Below are positions 1 through 12,128 of a stretch of DNA of 64,000 nucleotides, piece by piece (position 1 is the stretch's first letter; every line of letters starts with the position of its first letter). The position numbers were made by a program, and so were the translations under genes. The stretch is from contig NC_084800.1 in assembly GCF_963169125.1 (NCBI RefSeq), positions 149,974,397 through 150,038,396 on the forward strand, in the 5' to 3' direction. A model generated the notes under the pieces. That model was not told the origin of the DNA, searched no databases, and was given only the letters and a program-made list of their open reading frames with translations. This DNA comes from Humulus lupulus. Lineage: Eukaryota; Streptophyta; Magnoliopsida; Rosales; Cannabaceae.

Positions 1-264
1 ATGTTGATCATGTTTTTGGATGTTAATTAGCCTCTTCACTTGCTTTGATGACATGGACTAAGCCTTGATTATTATTTGAGCCCATCTTGGTCTTTTTAGA
101 ATCAGCTCAATTCTCTTGGATTAGCCCATTTAGTGCTTCCTTGAAATGCTTGGCTCTAAGTCTTGTAATTGGGCCACTAGGAAGTGACAAAGGGTCTAGT
201 GCAAATCCAGCTCCACTCCAACATGTATGATCAACATGTCCAGCTCCTTGGTTTGCATCATATT
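1..264. other. Unassigned sequence, no gene seen
   Basis: No reading frame or repeat motif that I recognise. The sequence stops resembling the neighbouring LTR family at about 265. It could be the target of a truncated LTR, a diverged LTR portion, or another element cut by the window edge. I cannot decide among these. Confidence 0.3.
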
Positions 265-1886
265 ATCATGGCATAATACCAACTTTCATAATGCATACAA
301 GAATAGGGAACCCTTAGTCCCATTATAAATTCACAAATGGATGTAGTTCTCTTACCTGTGTCCCGAGCTTCTTGAGCACCGAAATCCCGAGCACAATCCT
401 CTAACCCGAGCCTCGTCGAAAACCTAGTCACAACACATACATAGCACTCTCATTACTAACCAATTCATAATAATCTCCCAGAACCAATCCCGTGCTCTCG
501 GGACCTCCCGTTTCCCCACACAAGGTAACGAAAGTGTCCCCTGAGCCCCCTGAGCCAAAACCCTAAAAACTTAATTTCCCCTTTCCTGAAATTAGCCTAG
601 CGCCGTGGCACAGCCCTATAGGGGCCGCGACGCCCAGAGTGGTTCTCTCCTTCTGATTCAACCTAGAGCCGCGACACGGAAAAACAGGGCCGCGATACTC
701 ATACGCGAACCCAGAAAACTGGGTTTTTCCCAGCATTTTTTCCGAGCCAAAACTCTTCCAAATCAATACCAAGGTACAACCAATCCCAATTCAACCTAAA
801 ACCCCAAATAAAAAGTATGGAAACTCATAAATAACAACAACAAGCCCAAACATACAATCAAACCGAACAATCACCTAGTTGTTTAAAACTCCACAAACTT
901 AAACCATACTTTATAAAATTTAAACCACCTTTAAGAAATCTTAAACCACACCAGCAAATAAGCTTCAGAGATATACAAAATTCTTACCTCAAACAGGGAT
1001 TCAACCTTGAGCCACCTCCAAATCGAATTCCAAGCTTAATTCCCTTGATTCCCAAGCTGAACCTCATAATCACTAAGCCACACATCCAATTTTCAACACT
1101 TAACCCAAATTATCTAAAACATGCAAGGAGACTCAAAAGAGAAGATGAAGCCTTATGCTTGACTCTAGCTGCTCCAATCTCAGCCCTGAATTCCTTCCTT
1201 GATCTCAAGGAAAACTAGCTCCTCCTCTCCTTCTAGCTTCTTGGTTCCCTCTAAAATTCCAACAAAACTCTAGGATAAGCCTAAGTGTAGAAAATAAAAC
1301 GTAAAATGACTTCCTCTCAGCCAAGGTTATCCTCTCCTAAAGAAAAATTACCAATTTTCCCTTTCCCTTAATAAAATCCTTATACAACCTCAAGGGCAAT
1401 TCTGTCATTTCACCCAAATCCCGCTAAGTCCTCAAGTATTCTTATAAATCTACATTTAATCCCGACATACCAAATTATTAATAAGCTACTAACTCTTACT
1501 CAATAATTCCCTAACTCATTATAATATTCCCAAAATACCCCTAAGCTCCTCCTGAGCCGGGTATTTGACCCCGTTGTGACTTTCTAGCTAAACGGCTCCC
1601 TAGGACCGTCTCGGGTCGTTCATCACAATTATATCATCACTCACACGTGGTATCGATCACAGTATATACAAATATCATATTTATGCCATCAATGGGCTAA
1701 AATTACAAATATGTCCCTAGCAACCAAATGGGACCCACATGCATTTCATATATTCATATAATCATACAAGCATACTTAACACAGAATCATGCATTAAATT
1801 ACTTAATTCACACATAAACCAATCGTGCCCTCCTGGCACACTAATCAAGGCCCTTAAGCCTTATTAGTGATTTTTGGGTCGTTACA
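265..1886 (-). mobile_element. Truncated chromovirus-type LTR (family I)
   Basis: Read on the - strand this begins at 1886 with TGTAACGACCC and the block TTAAGGGCCTTGATTAGTG, as the LTRs at 2087-4406, 35228-37503 and 63129-64000 do. Further in it holds the family's GC-rich palindrome block (about 600-705) and an exon-like segment at 356-423, with a splice-donor-like GTAAG on its 3' side and TAG on its 5' side. Homology stops near 265, so roughly 800 bp of the 3' end is missing. No primer-binding site or coding region adjoins it. The flank TTATA at 1887-1891 may be half of a target duplication, but the other half is not visible. Confidence 0.7.
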
Positions 1887-2081
1887 TTATATGTACAATA
1901 AATGATAAATTATTCCCATTAACGAGTTGGTAGGCCCTTGCATATCCCAGTTGGCCCAGTACGAGGAATTCCAGCCCATTGCTATATTGGAAAACATGCT
2001 CATCACATTGTTAGGAGGGTAGCAACACATTTTCCCATGTCAGGCGACGTCGTGAGACATCCTTCTTGTCGCTTGTACAAG
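1887..2081. other. Interval interrupted by the solo LTR
   Basis: This stretch and the sequence from 4412 onward were contiguous before the solo LTR inserted, because both carry the same 5-bp duplication. It may be the upstream part of the LTR of the Tat element that follows, but I cannot locate that LTR's start. No gene is visible. Confidence 0.4.
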
Positions 2082-2086
2082 ATCAA

Positions 2087-4406
2087 TGTAACGGCTTGGA
2101 TAGCCAGGACCGCTACACTGTGTATTTGTAAAAGTGTGAGACTCGCTAATTAAGTCGTTTAATCAAAACGTGTCATTAACCAAAGAGTTCTAGGGCTAAA
2201 AGACATTTTGGCCTCAAAAGACACATTTTATAAGTTATAAATAGTTTACAGAAGGGATCCCCAAAACTCAACAGTGTTTAAAAGTTGGTTTACAAAATTC
2301 AACAGTTAAGAGTAAACATCAGCCATACTAAGGCAAAATACAAGGTTTTGGTCCTCTCGTCCCTGTAATCTTCTCAACCGTGGCGGTTGAGCGGCGTGAT
2401 ATGTACATTCACCCTGCAGAGCTCTCCAATCAAGGTTGATCGATCTTGCCCTTGCCTTTACCTGCACCACGCAGCACCCGTGAGCCAAGGCCTAGCAAGA
2501 AAGCAACATACACAGTATAAACAACATTATCAAACAGACATTCCAGTAAGCATGTTCAGATATTCAGTCCATAACATATAAGCACACTTCAAGGTACAAG
2601 TAACCTCAACTATACTCAGGTTATTCAACAATCTCATTAATCATATTCATAGCCAAATATAATAATCAATTAACACAAATACTAGGGTCGACACCTTAGG
2701 TCGCACCCTTTGTTTAACCCACTGACTCAGGCCCGCTTAAACCGAGCTCAGTGCATAATAAGCTGTCCTCGGATACCAATGTCTAAGTCGTGCCAATTGC
2801 ACAAGTTAACCGTGGCACGCTTAGGCCATTGGTTTACAATTTACATGGCTTGACACCATTCTTTCAATCATAAATATCAGGGAACCCTTAGTCCCGTTCA
2901 AATATTCAACCGGGTGTAGTTTTCTTACCTTTAGCTTTCAGATGAATTAGCTACGGGCGATACTCCTTGAGCGCGATCCGATCCTCGAGCCCTAGCTTAA
3001 CACCTAGTCACAACCATGATGAAAGACACCATTAACAATCTTAAATGAGTTTCCAAACCAAGTTCTAGTACTCAGAACATTGAACTTCACCAAAAATGGT
3101 AAAAGACTCAACCCCGAGCACCCTAGGTTAAATTCCCAAGCCTAAAATCTCAAAATCCCAAAATCCCTTAAGCGCCGCGGCATAGGCCGCCCATGCCGCG
3201 GCATGGCTCCCAAACAGAACCTTCTAAGGCATAAAAACAGGTAAGGGTCGCGGCATTGCTTGGGCCATGCCGCGGCCCGCCCTCCTTCCTCAGCGTGCAA
3301 CAACTTCGAAGGGCCGCGGCTCACCAAGAACCATGCCGCGGCCCGACCCTTCGAACCCAGAAAAAACCACCATTTTCAATCTCTAAACCTCACCTTAAGC
3401 CATCCCAAAGCCTCCAACTCAAAACCAATTAATAATAACAACATTAGAATGATTTAAACAACACAATCCAACCAGAAATCCAGCCTAAGACTCACTAAAA
3501 TCCAAACTCAAATCTCTGAAATTTCAAACCCACAAAACTCAAAACCAGCCATGAAAACTCTCAAATTCAACCATCAAACTTTAAATTAAACCTTACCTCA
3601 GCTGTAGAATCGTTTCTCCAAGAGTCCCCTGACCTATCTTCAAATTTTCAAGCCTCAATTTCCACCTTAAACACCAAAATCACATATATTTAAAACTCAG
3701 CCATTTCTCTAAATTCCTAACCTCAGAAACGAAAATTCAAAGCTTACCTTGGCTCTATCTCAGACCTTGATCAGTTCCTGAGCTAATCCTCCAGACTATT
3801 TCCCCAAGTTTCAACTTGATTCCAGAAATCTCCTCCTCAAATTTCAGTGTTCTTCTTCCTTAGGAGAGAGAAGAGAGAGAAGAAGCTGAGAAAGAGTCGG
3901 TCCAATTTTATGTCTACTATTTTCTAAAATATTCCCAAGTCTATCCTTAGGTTATTAGACTAATCCCAAAGCTCGGGGTACCGGAAACACCCCCGAGGGC
4001 AAAATATTAAAATCCCCCAATAATCCCGCCTAGACATCCTAACCTCAAATATATCTCCAATTATTTATTTTCATCACCCGATAGTCTGATTCACTACCCA
4101 ATACCTAAAATGCTCCTTGACTTGCCCAAAGTCAATTATAATGCCCTGTTGTGACTTTTCCAGCTATCTAGCCCTAGGATCGCCTCGAGTCGCCGGCTGC
4201 AGATTTATCCACATCATAATGTGGTTCTTGCATATATCTCACACATATATATCATATCATCATATAGTTTCATCAATTATCATAAACACACTATTAATCA
4301 TATATTTACGCATTTAAATCAATAACATTCATTCTAATCCCGATTATGCCCTCCCGGCACACTAATCAAGGCCCTTAAGCTGTATTGGCAAATTCGGGTC
4401 GTTACA
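2087..4406 (-). mobile_element. Solo LTR, family I, TSD ATCAA
   Basis: A 2,320-bp LTR running TGTAACGG...GTTACA in + coordinates, flanked by the perfect 5-bp duplication ATCAA at 2082-2086 and 4407-4411. There is no internal region, so this is a solo LTR left by recombination between the two LTRs of one element. On its - strand it contains five CCGCGG palindromes within 3174-3341. An exon-like segment lies at 2939-3003, with donor GTAAGAAAAC on its left in + coordinates and TAG on its right. An acceptor-like CAG block is near 2462. ORFs read inside it are low-complexity translations. Confidence 0.93.
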
Positions 4407-4411
4407 ATCAA

Positions 4412-5603
4412 CACCACGATTTGTGTAACAGTAAGTGTTAGATGGAAACTTGTGGTCCAGGGTCACTATGATTGACACCTGGCAACCCTTCTCCATGTCT
4501 GGAAGAGGCTTCTCATAAACCTAGAGGAAATACATGGAGGAGACGGTCTTGTAATGAGACTTATAGCATTATCCTGGAACACGGTCCTTGGGAAATAACA
4601 TTTCCATGAGGACACACTCCTCCCGTGATGACGAACTGTGATTGAAGGCAAGGCTTTCCTCCCATGGAGCTCAAAGCAAGTTCTAGGAGACTTAATCAAC
4701 CTCTGTGAAGTCTTAATTACTCATTAATATGTGTCATGTGTCACTTGGTGAAAACACAGGCAACAATCATTATTTAGGATTGTCCTACTTGCTAATATGA
4801 ATTGTTTTGGTGAAATCAATTGGATGTTGTGCATCCTAAAATTCAGCACGAGTCTTTTATTCATCTCGTGTATAGATGGCGAGTAAAGGACTCTAATAGA
4901 TGATCCATAAGTCTGTATTTTCTCCACAAAGGCATCACGATTCCCCAGGTCAATAACATGAGCTGGGGAATGCAAAGCAATAAGTACGAGCTTGTAATGT
5001 TTATAAGGCATAGCATCAATGACACGAGCTCACGATGCATTCAGCTTGGGGTACGCGAGAGACCTGACGTATCCTTGGATCTTTAGAAACCCGGATACGT
5101 TATATAGAGGTGCATAGTCAGACATAGCATATCCGCAGATCCCTGAAAACCCGGACACGTAATATAATCGTGCATGGACAGGCATGACATGTCCAATTAT
5201 CTCTGAGGATCCATGATCAGTTTTACCTAATGATCAGACCATACCTTAGGATAAATTGTAATATTTATAATTAGTGTGGTACAGGTCACACTGGGGGTTA
5301 AGTCACGTGATGATCCCAAGGCCTATCCGAGGATTTTCTCTATAAATACTAAGATCTTGGATGGAAAAAAAAAATATAGTTTTTTTTGTAATGCAAAAAC
5401 TCTGTCAAAATTTAAAAAGAGTAATAATATAGACTCGTGGACTAGGTGGATTTTAACCACCGAACCACGTAAAAAAGACGAGGGTCTTGAGAGTTCTTTT
5501 CTGGTGCTCTTGAGTATCATTTTCTTATTGCGATTTACCATTAAGCACTAATCCATCCCAGCTATTTTCATAATTCACTATTGGCGAAAAACTGCAGCAA
5601 TAG
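4412..5603 (+). mobile_element. 5' LTR (3' portion) of Tat-lineage element 1
   Basis: This region ends where a primer-binding site and a Tat gag begin, so it is the LTR of that element. It holds a TATA-like CTATAAATACT at about 5340, expected to start the + strand retroelement transcript. A roughly 61-bp direct duplication lies around 5068-5210, marked by CCCGGATACGTTATATA and CCCGGACACGTAATATA. The left end is unclear and may lie left of the solo LTR. ORFs at 4466-5551 match nothing I know and look accidental. The sequence differs from the LTRs of Tat element 2, so the two belong to different subfamilies. Confidence 0.6.
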
Positions 5604-5623
5604 TTTGGTGCTTTGAATGAGAG
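5604..5623 (+). promoter_or_regulatory. Primer-binding site of Tat element 1
   Basis: TTTGGTGCTTTGAATGAGAG follows the LTR directly. The same site, TTTTGGTGCTTTCGTTG, follows the 5' LTR of the intact Tat element on the - strand (33781-33797). A tRNA 3' end would pair here to prime minus-strand DNA synthesis. I do not assign the tRNA. Confidence 0.65.
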
Positions 5624-5666
5624 TTGCAGATTAGCGCTTTCATCAAAATCCCAATCAAAGTTCATC

Positions 5667-7585
5667 ATGGTGGTCACTCAATCAAGGCAGGGCAATGAAA
5701 TGGAACAACCTGATGGGCAGGAGGCGCACCATACTACCGTTTCCAATGAGCATAGCCCTGAAATCCAACAACGGTCGGGAAAACAACCAATGGGCCATAG
5801 CGACACTGGGATTTCGGCATCATTGCCGCCAAATCCGAACCCGGATTACTTAACTGCGGTAGAATTGTAAAACACGCAATTAAGAAGCATTTTGGCCAAA
5901 ACAAACAAGCAAATCGAGGAGGTTTTGGCTCGGCTACCCCCTCTTGCAACCAATGTTTACGTCGGAAAGAGGCAAGGTGGGTCTCATAAGTCCCGCCGGG
6001 ATGGACGATCCAAACCAAGTCGATCGGTTAGGACCTCGACCCCAAGTTTTGCACCTATGGTACAAGATCACCAAGATGTTCAGCCTGATGGCCCTCCCAG
6101 GGGTCATCAGCAAGTCCGCCGGTTGGTTAGGACCTCGACCCCAAGTTCAATACCACCGTCGTATGAGCCTGGAAACGCCCATGGCAACCCACGGGGAAGG
6201 TCTGGGGCAAACTCACGAAGACAACATGTTCCAGCCAACCCTCCTGCGTCATGATCGGATTGCCAGATGTAGAGAGTTAGAAATGGTGGAGCAGAATGAT
6301 CGCAGGCTAATTTGGTTCGTCCTGACGGAACAAGAATTGCCTCGCCAATTAGGAATCCCCCATCACCCATAAGACATCAAACACTGCCTCATTCTGCGTG
6401 AAATGTTCATGCTTATGGGGACAGCAGGAGAAATCCTCCTCCTGTTGCCCCTACCTATGCCCCGCGGACACGCGACAGTATCCCAGATCCTCATCCTCAA
6501 CCGCGAGCACTAAGCTTCGCTAATGGGATTTATTGGACCGAGAGCCGTCAAAGTGGCAAGTCCAATACAGATTTGAGAAACCACTTGAGTTTGGCTCGGA
6601 GCCCTCAAGTCGATCCCCAGATCGATCTTCGAGATCGCCTAAACTCACAGAGGAGAAATTCAGCCCAAAATGGAGTCAGTTACACTCGTCAAGAGGGAGG
6701 TCCTTCCGAAGTACGTGATAACGGGAATGTCCCACCAAACCAAGCTCGAACTTGGAGGGACAACAACCCGTCGAACGCGTATGGTAGGACGGGAGCTGTG
6801 GAACAGCCCCAAAATAACCAAGGAATGAAAGACGAAACCCTCAAAAGGTTAGCCCAAATGGAGGAGCTGATGAAGAGACTCCTATCAGAAAAGGAAAAAG
6901 ATGAATATGATTCAGGGGATGAGCTCGAGCTTTTCGCCCCAAACATTGCGGCAACCGCATAACCGCCGGGTTTCAAGATGCCCCATTTAAAAAATTTTGA
7001 TGGAGATGGAGATCCATCCGACCACTTGGGAATGTTCAATACCCTGATGATGGCCCACAACATTGGACCCGAGCTAAGGTGCCTAATATTCCCTTCGAAT
7101 CTGATAAGGCCGACTAGGCAATGGTTCAAACAGTACAAAAATCACTCTATTAGCTCATGGAAGAATTTATCTGCAGATTTCAAGAGAGTATCCAGGGCTT
7201 CTCAGGCAGCTTGGATTAAGGCTGACTCCCTAGCAAATATAAAATAACAGCCCGGAGAACATTTGAAAGTATACCTAAGTAGGTTTGCCAACATTGTCGC
7301 ACGAGCTAGAGACGCCGACGAGAGCTCTAAACTCATAGCAATGAGGACGGGGATCCTTGTGGGAGGCAACCTATGGCAGGAGCTACAGAGAAATTGAGTT
7401 AACACTGTGTATGAGTTCCTAAACCGAGCTCAGAGGTAGATTAATCTAGAAGAGGCACGAGCTTCTATTGTAGGAACAAGTCAAGCCCCTGCTCAACCCG
7501 TTGGAGTAGCAACCACTGTGGCTGGTGCTATAGCTCAAACCATTGCCCAGAATAACCAAGGGGATAGAGGAAAATCCAGATAAAA
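5667..7585 (+). pseudogene. Decayed gag of Tat element 1
   Basis: The gag starts at an ATG at 5667 whose product matches the gag start of Tat element 2 (shared NE-EQ-DGQEAHHT). The first frame stops at 5870. The main homologous stretch runs in one frame from about 6573 to 7582. It includes an acidic linker, then the capsid-like Retrotrans_gag region from about 6978 (DPSDHLGMFNTLMM, then W-F-Q-Y), with in-frame stops near 6960, 7245, 7396 and 7438. Gag would form the particle that packages element RNA. Frameshifts and stops make it non-functional. It is useful because Tat element 2 has lost this central region. Confidence 0.8.
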
Positions 7586-8767
7586 TCAGGTCATTATTGG
7601 AAATGTTTTCGCCCAGCTCACATAAAGAAGTCCAGAGCCTGACTGGAAGGGTGGCAGCCCTTAATCGATTCATTTCAAAATCCACTGACAAATGCTTGCC
7701 ATTCTATAACTTGCTTTGGGGGAATAAGAAATTTGAATGGACTAAGGAGTGCGAGCAGGCATTTCTCGATCTGAAAATGCATTTGGCCGAACCCCCAGTA
7801 TTGTCTAAGCCAGTGGTAGGGGAGCCCCTATTCCTTTATTTGGTTGTGACAGAAAATGCAGCCAGTGCCGTATTGGTCCAAGAAGAAGACTAGGTTCAAA
7901 AACCCGTGTATTATATAAGCTAAAGACTCCTCAGAGCTGAATCACGGTATCCCATAATGGGAAAGATGGTGTTCTGCCTGATATTAGCCTCTAGGAAGCT
8001 TAGGCCATACTTCCAGTCCCATTCAATCCATGTCATGACCTACCAACCTCTAAGGCAGGTATTAAAAAAACCTGAAGCCTTGGGATGTCTCTTAAAATGG
8101 GAAATTGAACTTAGCCAGTTCGAAATACTATACGTACCATGGACTACGATCAAAAGCCAGGCCCATGCTGATTTCATGGCTGAATGCACCAGATTTCAAG
8201 AGGAGCTTTTGAAAAAACCAGTATAGATGTTGTGGAGAATATTCATGGACGGCTCCTCTAACGAGAACGGGTCCGGAGCTGGGATTATATTGATGTCGCC
8301 GGAAGGGCATCGATTCCATACCGCACTACGATTCGGGTTTGAGGCATCGAACAACGAAGCCGAGTACGAGGCTTTGTTAGCCGGGCTTAGAGTAGCAAAG
8401 GAATTGAAGGCCAGGGTCTTCCAGTGTTATAGCGATTCCCATCTCGTGGCCAATCAAGTGTTAGGGGAATACCAAGCGTGAGGTACCAAGATGGCAACTT
8501 ACCTATCCAAAGTGAAGAAGGAGCTATAAGAATTTTAGTATGGCACCGTCAAACAGATCCCTTGTGAGCAGAACGCTAATGCAGACGCTTTGGCGAAGCT
8601 CACCACCTCCAAGGAAGCTGAGACTTTGAATGTAGTACCGGTGGAGTTCTTGGAAAGTCCAAGCATGGCAGGAAGCACGATGGAGGTCGAGATGATTGAC
8701 ACTAGGCCGACCTGGATGACCCTATGATAGAATATCTTACAACAGGAAAACTGCCTGAAGAAAGAAA
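7546..8767 (+). pseudogene. Tat element 1 pol, first part: RT end, RNase H, second RNase H
   Basis: Gag joins directly to the C-terminal part of reverse transcriptase at about 7546 (RGIEENPDK homologue), so the protease and RT catalytic core are deleted. One frame then continues through the RT connection and gypsy RNase H (to about 8226) into a second, archaeal-type RNase H (MDGSSNENGSGAGIIL at about 8247, EAEYEALLAGL, SDSHLVANQVLGEYQ). This dual RNase H is diagnostic of the Tat lineage. Stops occur at 7891, 7921, 8224 and 8479, and a one-base deletion lies near 8728. The frame is cut at 8767 by the CACTA insertion and resumes at 18882. Confidence 0.88.
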
Positions 8768-8783
8768 CACTACTACAAAATTG

Positions 8784-9720
8784 TACTTAGATGACATGCA
8801 TGAGATGACGTTTGTAGTAGAACTATCGTGTCATGTTAAAAATATACACGACACAATAGTCGCTCACAAACTGTTGTGCCATGTAAATTAAAACTCACAT
8901 CTAAAGATAGTTCTAATGAAACTGTTGTAGCATGCCTATTTTTAACACGAGACAACATTTCTACTTAAACTGTTGTCTAATGCAATACAAATTTTCTAAT
9001 CATTTACTAATTTAATTTGTATTATTTTAATATAATTTAATATATTTTATGTAAATATATTAATAAAAAAGTATTAATTAATAATTTGTAACACATAATA
9101 ACTACTAGTTAAAAAATGAGTTTTGTTTTTAAATGAGTTATTCAAATAATTGTTTAAATTTTTAATACTTTTTTGTAATATTAATTGCTAATTGAATTAC
9201 TTATTATATATTTAATAAAAAAAGATTTCTTTTATTAAAAATTCATTAATGATGGTGTTGGTAATACTTAAAAAAATAGTTTTTTATTTAGGTAATTAAA
9301 AATTTGACAATTAAACATAAAACAGTGCTTGGTAACTTTATTTTTATTTATTATTTTAAATTTTTTTAATTAAAATTCATTAAATTTTGAAAATAGAATT
9401 TTTTCACTTTTAATTTTTTTGAAACCGTTTCGACTTTTTGTTTCTTCTATTCTTCAAATCAACACCTCACTTCATATTGTTAAACAAAAATAAAAATAAA
9501 AATTAACTTATATTTGTATTTTTTGTTTAACAATATGAGGTGTTGATTTAAATACCCCTCAGCAAGATACTGGGTATGTGTCTTTAATTTCTCGTCCCAT
9601 TTTCTCACTACACCAAATACCCCTTTCCATAAAACATGAATATAATAATATTGAGAAAGTATTATAACACATCAAATAATAAAATATCAGGGGGAAAAAA
9701 ATTGGCCGTATCAAAATTGG
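8784..9720. repeat. Left subterminal region of the CACTA element
   Basis: From 8784 to about 8990 diverged repeats of a short unit occur (forms of GACGACA...TTTGTAGTAGAAC...GTCATG), matching the clearer array at the right end. Such subterminal repeats are where TNPA-like proteins bind in En/Spm. From about 9000 to 9720 the sequence is very AT-rich with no coding signal except the hairpin at 9456-9549. Confidence 0.7.
9456..9549. repeat. Short foldback (MITE-like hairpin) inside the CACTA
   Basis: The left arm AAATCAACACCTCA... with ATTGTTTAACA-type sequence pairs with the right arm ending TGAGGTGTTGATTT. The arms are about 35 nt and nearly perfect, around an AT-rich loop of about 20 nt. It could be a tiny MITE or a hairpin-RNA source. 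No target duplication is obvious. Confidence 0.55.
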
Positions 9721-9866
9721 CGGTACCAAAATTTTGGAGCCAAATTATCTTCTATACTTTTTTATTTGCCTCTATTTTTTTATTTCCAAAGCTCTAAACA
9801 TTTTTCTAACACACTTCCATCCGTCAAGCGATACCCAGTTAGGGTTTCAGTATCAGCCACCGTCTT

Positions 9867-9976
9867 CCTCTTCTTCTTTCGCCTGCTTGATTCTAAACCT
9901 AGCCGTGACGCCTGTTCCCTCATCTGCAAGCGGTGGCTAGCCCTAGAGCGCCTCAGCCGCACCACGCTCCGAAAAC
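9867..9976 (+). pseudogene. FBL4: Captured F-box fragment, FBL4-like
   Basis: In the frame of 9766-10050 the product includes LDSKPSRDACSLICKRWL followed by ALERLSRTTLR. This matches the F-box of plant F-box/LRR-repeat protein 4, an SCF ubiquitin-ligase adaptor, in which the motif binds SKP1. Only the second half of the F-box is present and no leucine-rich repeats follow. The frame then runs into sequence belonging to another gene. It is a captured fragment in the CACTA, joined without a visible intron to the RBR fragment. It has no expected function. Confidence 0.75.
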
Positions 9977-10145
9977 GGACAGTCTTCAAATTCCAACAAC
10001 GACCCATCTTTCGTTTGCGAGATATTCGCGGAACCCAAGTTTGGAAGTGAGTCGTTTAGCATCAAGGGTTGTAGCCATTCTTACTGTTCTGGGTGCATGG
10101 CCAAGTACATTTCTTCAAAGCTTCAAGATAACATTACGAGGCTTC
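9968..10145 (+). pseudogene. Captured RING1 fragment of an RBR (IBR) E3 ubiquitin ligase
   Basis: The product includes FVCEIFAEPKFGSESFSIKG then CSHSYCSGCMAKYISSKLQD, the first RING of plant RBR-type E3 ligases. Zinc ligands C, H and C-x2-C are present, but the second cysteine of the opening C-x2-C is phenylalanine (CEIF), so zinc binding would fail. The frame is open from 9947 to 10386 and continues directly into ICME sequence. That makes a chimeric reading frame of two unrelated genes. The family match is firm; the exact parent gene is not. Confidence 0.75.
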
Positions 10146-12128
10146 TCATTTCTTCGTCATTTGAAAATGAAAAGGCCTCCTTCCAGCCCATTAAGCCCCT
10201 TCTTCCCAAGATAAAAATGGCTAAGACGTTTTACCAGCACCGGCGATGCAGAACCAATAGTGAAGATTCTATATCTTCGTTATCTGACATCGAAGCCCGT
10301 CGATCTTTGAGGTGTGATGTTGGCCACGCAGCGGCCGAGACGTTCTTGCTCACTCGTCTGAGTTTAAAGCTTTTGAGATATCTTGGGTGAGTAAGTTTTT
10401 ATCAGGTTTTTTTGCTTTTTGTTTTTTAATATGGTAATTGGTTTCGTGTATTGTGGTTTGTGATTCTTGTTTCTTTTTAGATCATCCATTTTGGTAATTT
10501 CGATCTGTTTATTGAGTAACTTCATTTGTAGTTTATTTGTTTGATTAATGTAATCAAGCTGCAAAAATTGGCCTTGTCTTTTTTCCTTTACCAATCAGTT
10601 GTATAATGATGAATGGAGGACATAGTGCTAATTAGATGAAATTAAGGTCTTATGAAGGAGATGTAGTTAGCCTTTGTCTAAAGTTTGTTATAATTGCCTC
10701 TGAGGAGTACACTTTCTTTTTCATTTCAAATCATTTTGAATAGAAGACACACACAATACAATCAACTTCATAAAGAATGGTACTGATGGACATTGTTAGA
10801 GTGTCCTAATTAACATGTGTTTAGCTAAATTTTAACTTGTTAGAGTGTGATGTATCAAGTTGATGGTAAATTAGAGGGTAATTGATCTTAGGTAGAAAAC
10901 AACATAGAGGAAAGAAAGATAAACTGTATGGAAGAGTGATGATAAAAGCAATTGCAAGTTGTTGAATTGTTGGATTATTCAATAGTTTACATTAGAACTT
11001 TGGCACATTTTATAACAATCCTGGTAATTCTTGCCATCAATGGAAAATTATAAAATTCGCCAGTTTTAATTGGTACAATTCTGTTTTATCATGTTAATTT
11101 TTTAAGCAGCTTAAATAGGTACTTCTAAAGCTTCTTTAAGTCTTCTTCCCTCTTTCAGAAATGGATGTTCCCTAACCATTTTTCTTATATTCAGGGTAGG
11201 CTACAGATGGATGACAAGATTTCTTGCACTTGGTTGTTATGCATTGTTACTTGTACCAGGCTTTTGTCAAGGTCTGCAGCATTTATATTTTGTCTGTTTA
11301 TAAATATTGTTATCAAAGTAGAAATCAGAAAATTCAGTGTATGGGAGAATAACTAGCGTGCCTTTTCATTTCAGTTGGTTACAACTATTTCTTCTCCAGT
11401 CAGATACGCAGAAGTATTGTTTACGACGATAAACCAAGGAATAGGTAGGATATCTAGAAACTTTGTGCATTTTTGATATTCTGAATCATTTGATTTCAGG
11501 ATTTGTCGCATTGATACTGAGAGTTGTTTTGCAGGATGGATCTGTATCTACCTAAAAATAGTGATGGGCCAAAACCAGTCATTGCATTTGTAACTGGTGG
11601 AGCCTGGATTATTGGGTGAGTTAGATTTTCCCTTCATTAATATTATTGAACACTTGGTCATAGTTAGTATGCCGTAACATTTATGTTGGCTTTTTTTTAA
11701 TTAAAAAATATTAAAGAATGTATTCTGGCATATGGTTCTGGTTAGCAGTTCAAGCTAATGAAACAATGTATTTTTAGATAGATAGGAAAAATAAAAGAAA
11801 TGTGGAGGTGAAGAACAGCTGGATCTGCCAATTAAAAACAGAAGTAGCATTCCGGGTTGCATAATTACTTTATGTTTTAACATCTCTCTCTCTCTCTTGG
11901 CTAATGTAGCTATAAAGCATGGGGTTCTCTTCTGGGTCAACAGTTATCAGAAGGGGACATTATTGTGGCGTGCATAGATTACATGTAATGTATTCTTTTC
12001 AAATGTTTATGTACTGTACAAATAAAATTCCCATTATGGACGTTGACTGCCTGTGGTGCTAACTTTTGTTATTGAAATCTTCATGTAGAAATTTTCCTCA
12101 AGGAACTATTAGTGATATAATAAAAGGG
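10146..12128 (+). pseudogene. ICME: Captured isoprenylcysteine methylesterase (ICME) gene, first exons
   Basis: ICME removes the methyl ester from prenylated protein C-termini at ER/Golgi membranes. Six exon blocks keep parental borders: 10146-10386, about 11197-11284, 11375-11444, 11535-11615, 11910-11984 and 12089-12127. Each has GT/AG or near-GT/AG edges and the phases join. The product carries DVGHAAAETFL, KLLRYLG, then GYRWMTRFLALGCYALLL (membrane segment), VTGGAWIIG (oxyanion-hole region of the alpha/beta hydrolase), YKAWGSLLGQQL and NFPQGTISDI. It stops before the catalytic GQSAGAH serine. The donor after exon 5 reads AT|GT, giving Ile where the family has Arg. Only about the first 40% of the gene is present. 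Confidence 0.9.

Noticed and set aside
5276..5551. 91-residue ORF before the Tat gag
   Set aside because: It lies in the LTR downstream of a TATA-like site with no homology or conserved start.
10146..12128. A functional ICME gene
   Set aside because: It stops before the catalytic serine and no later exons follow; it is fused to RBR and F-box pieces.
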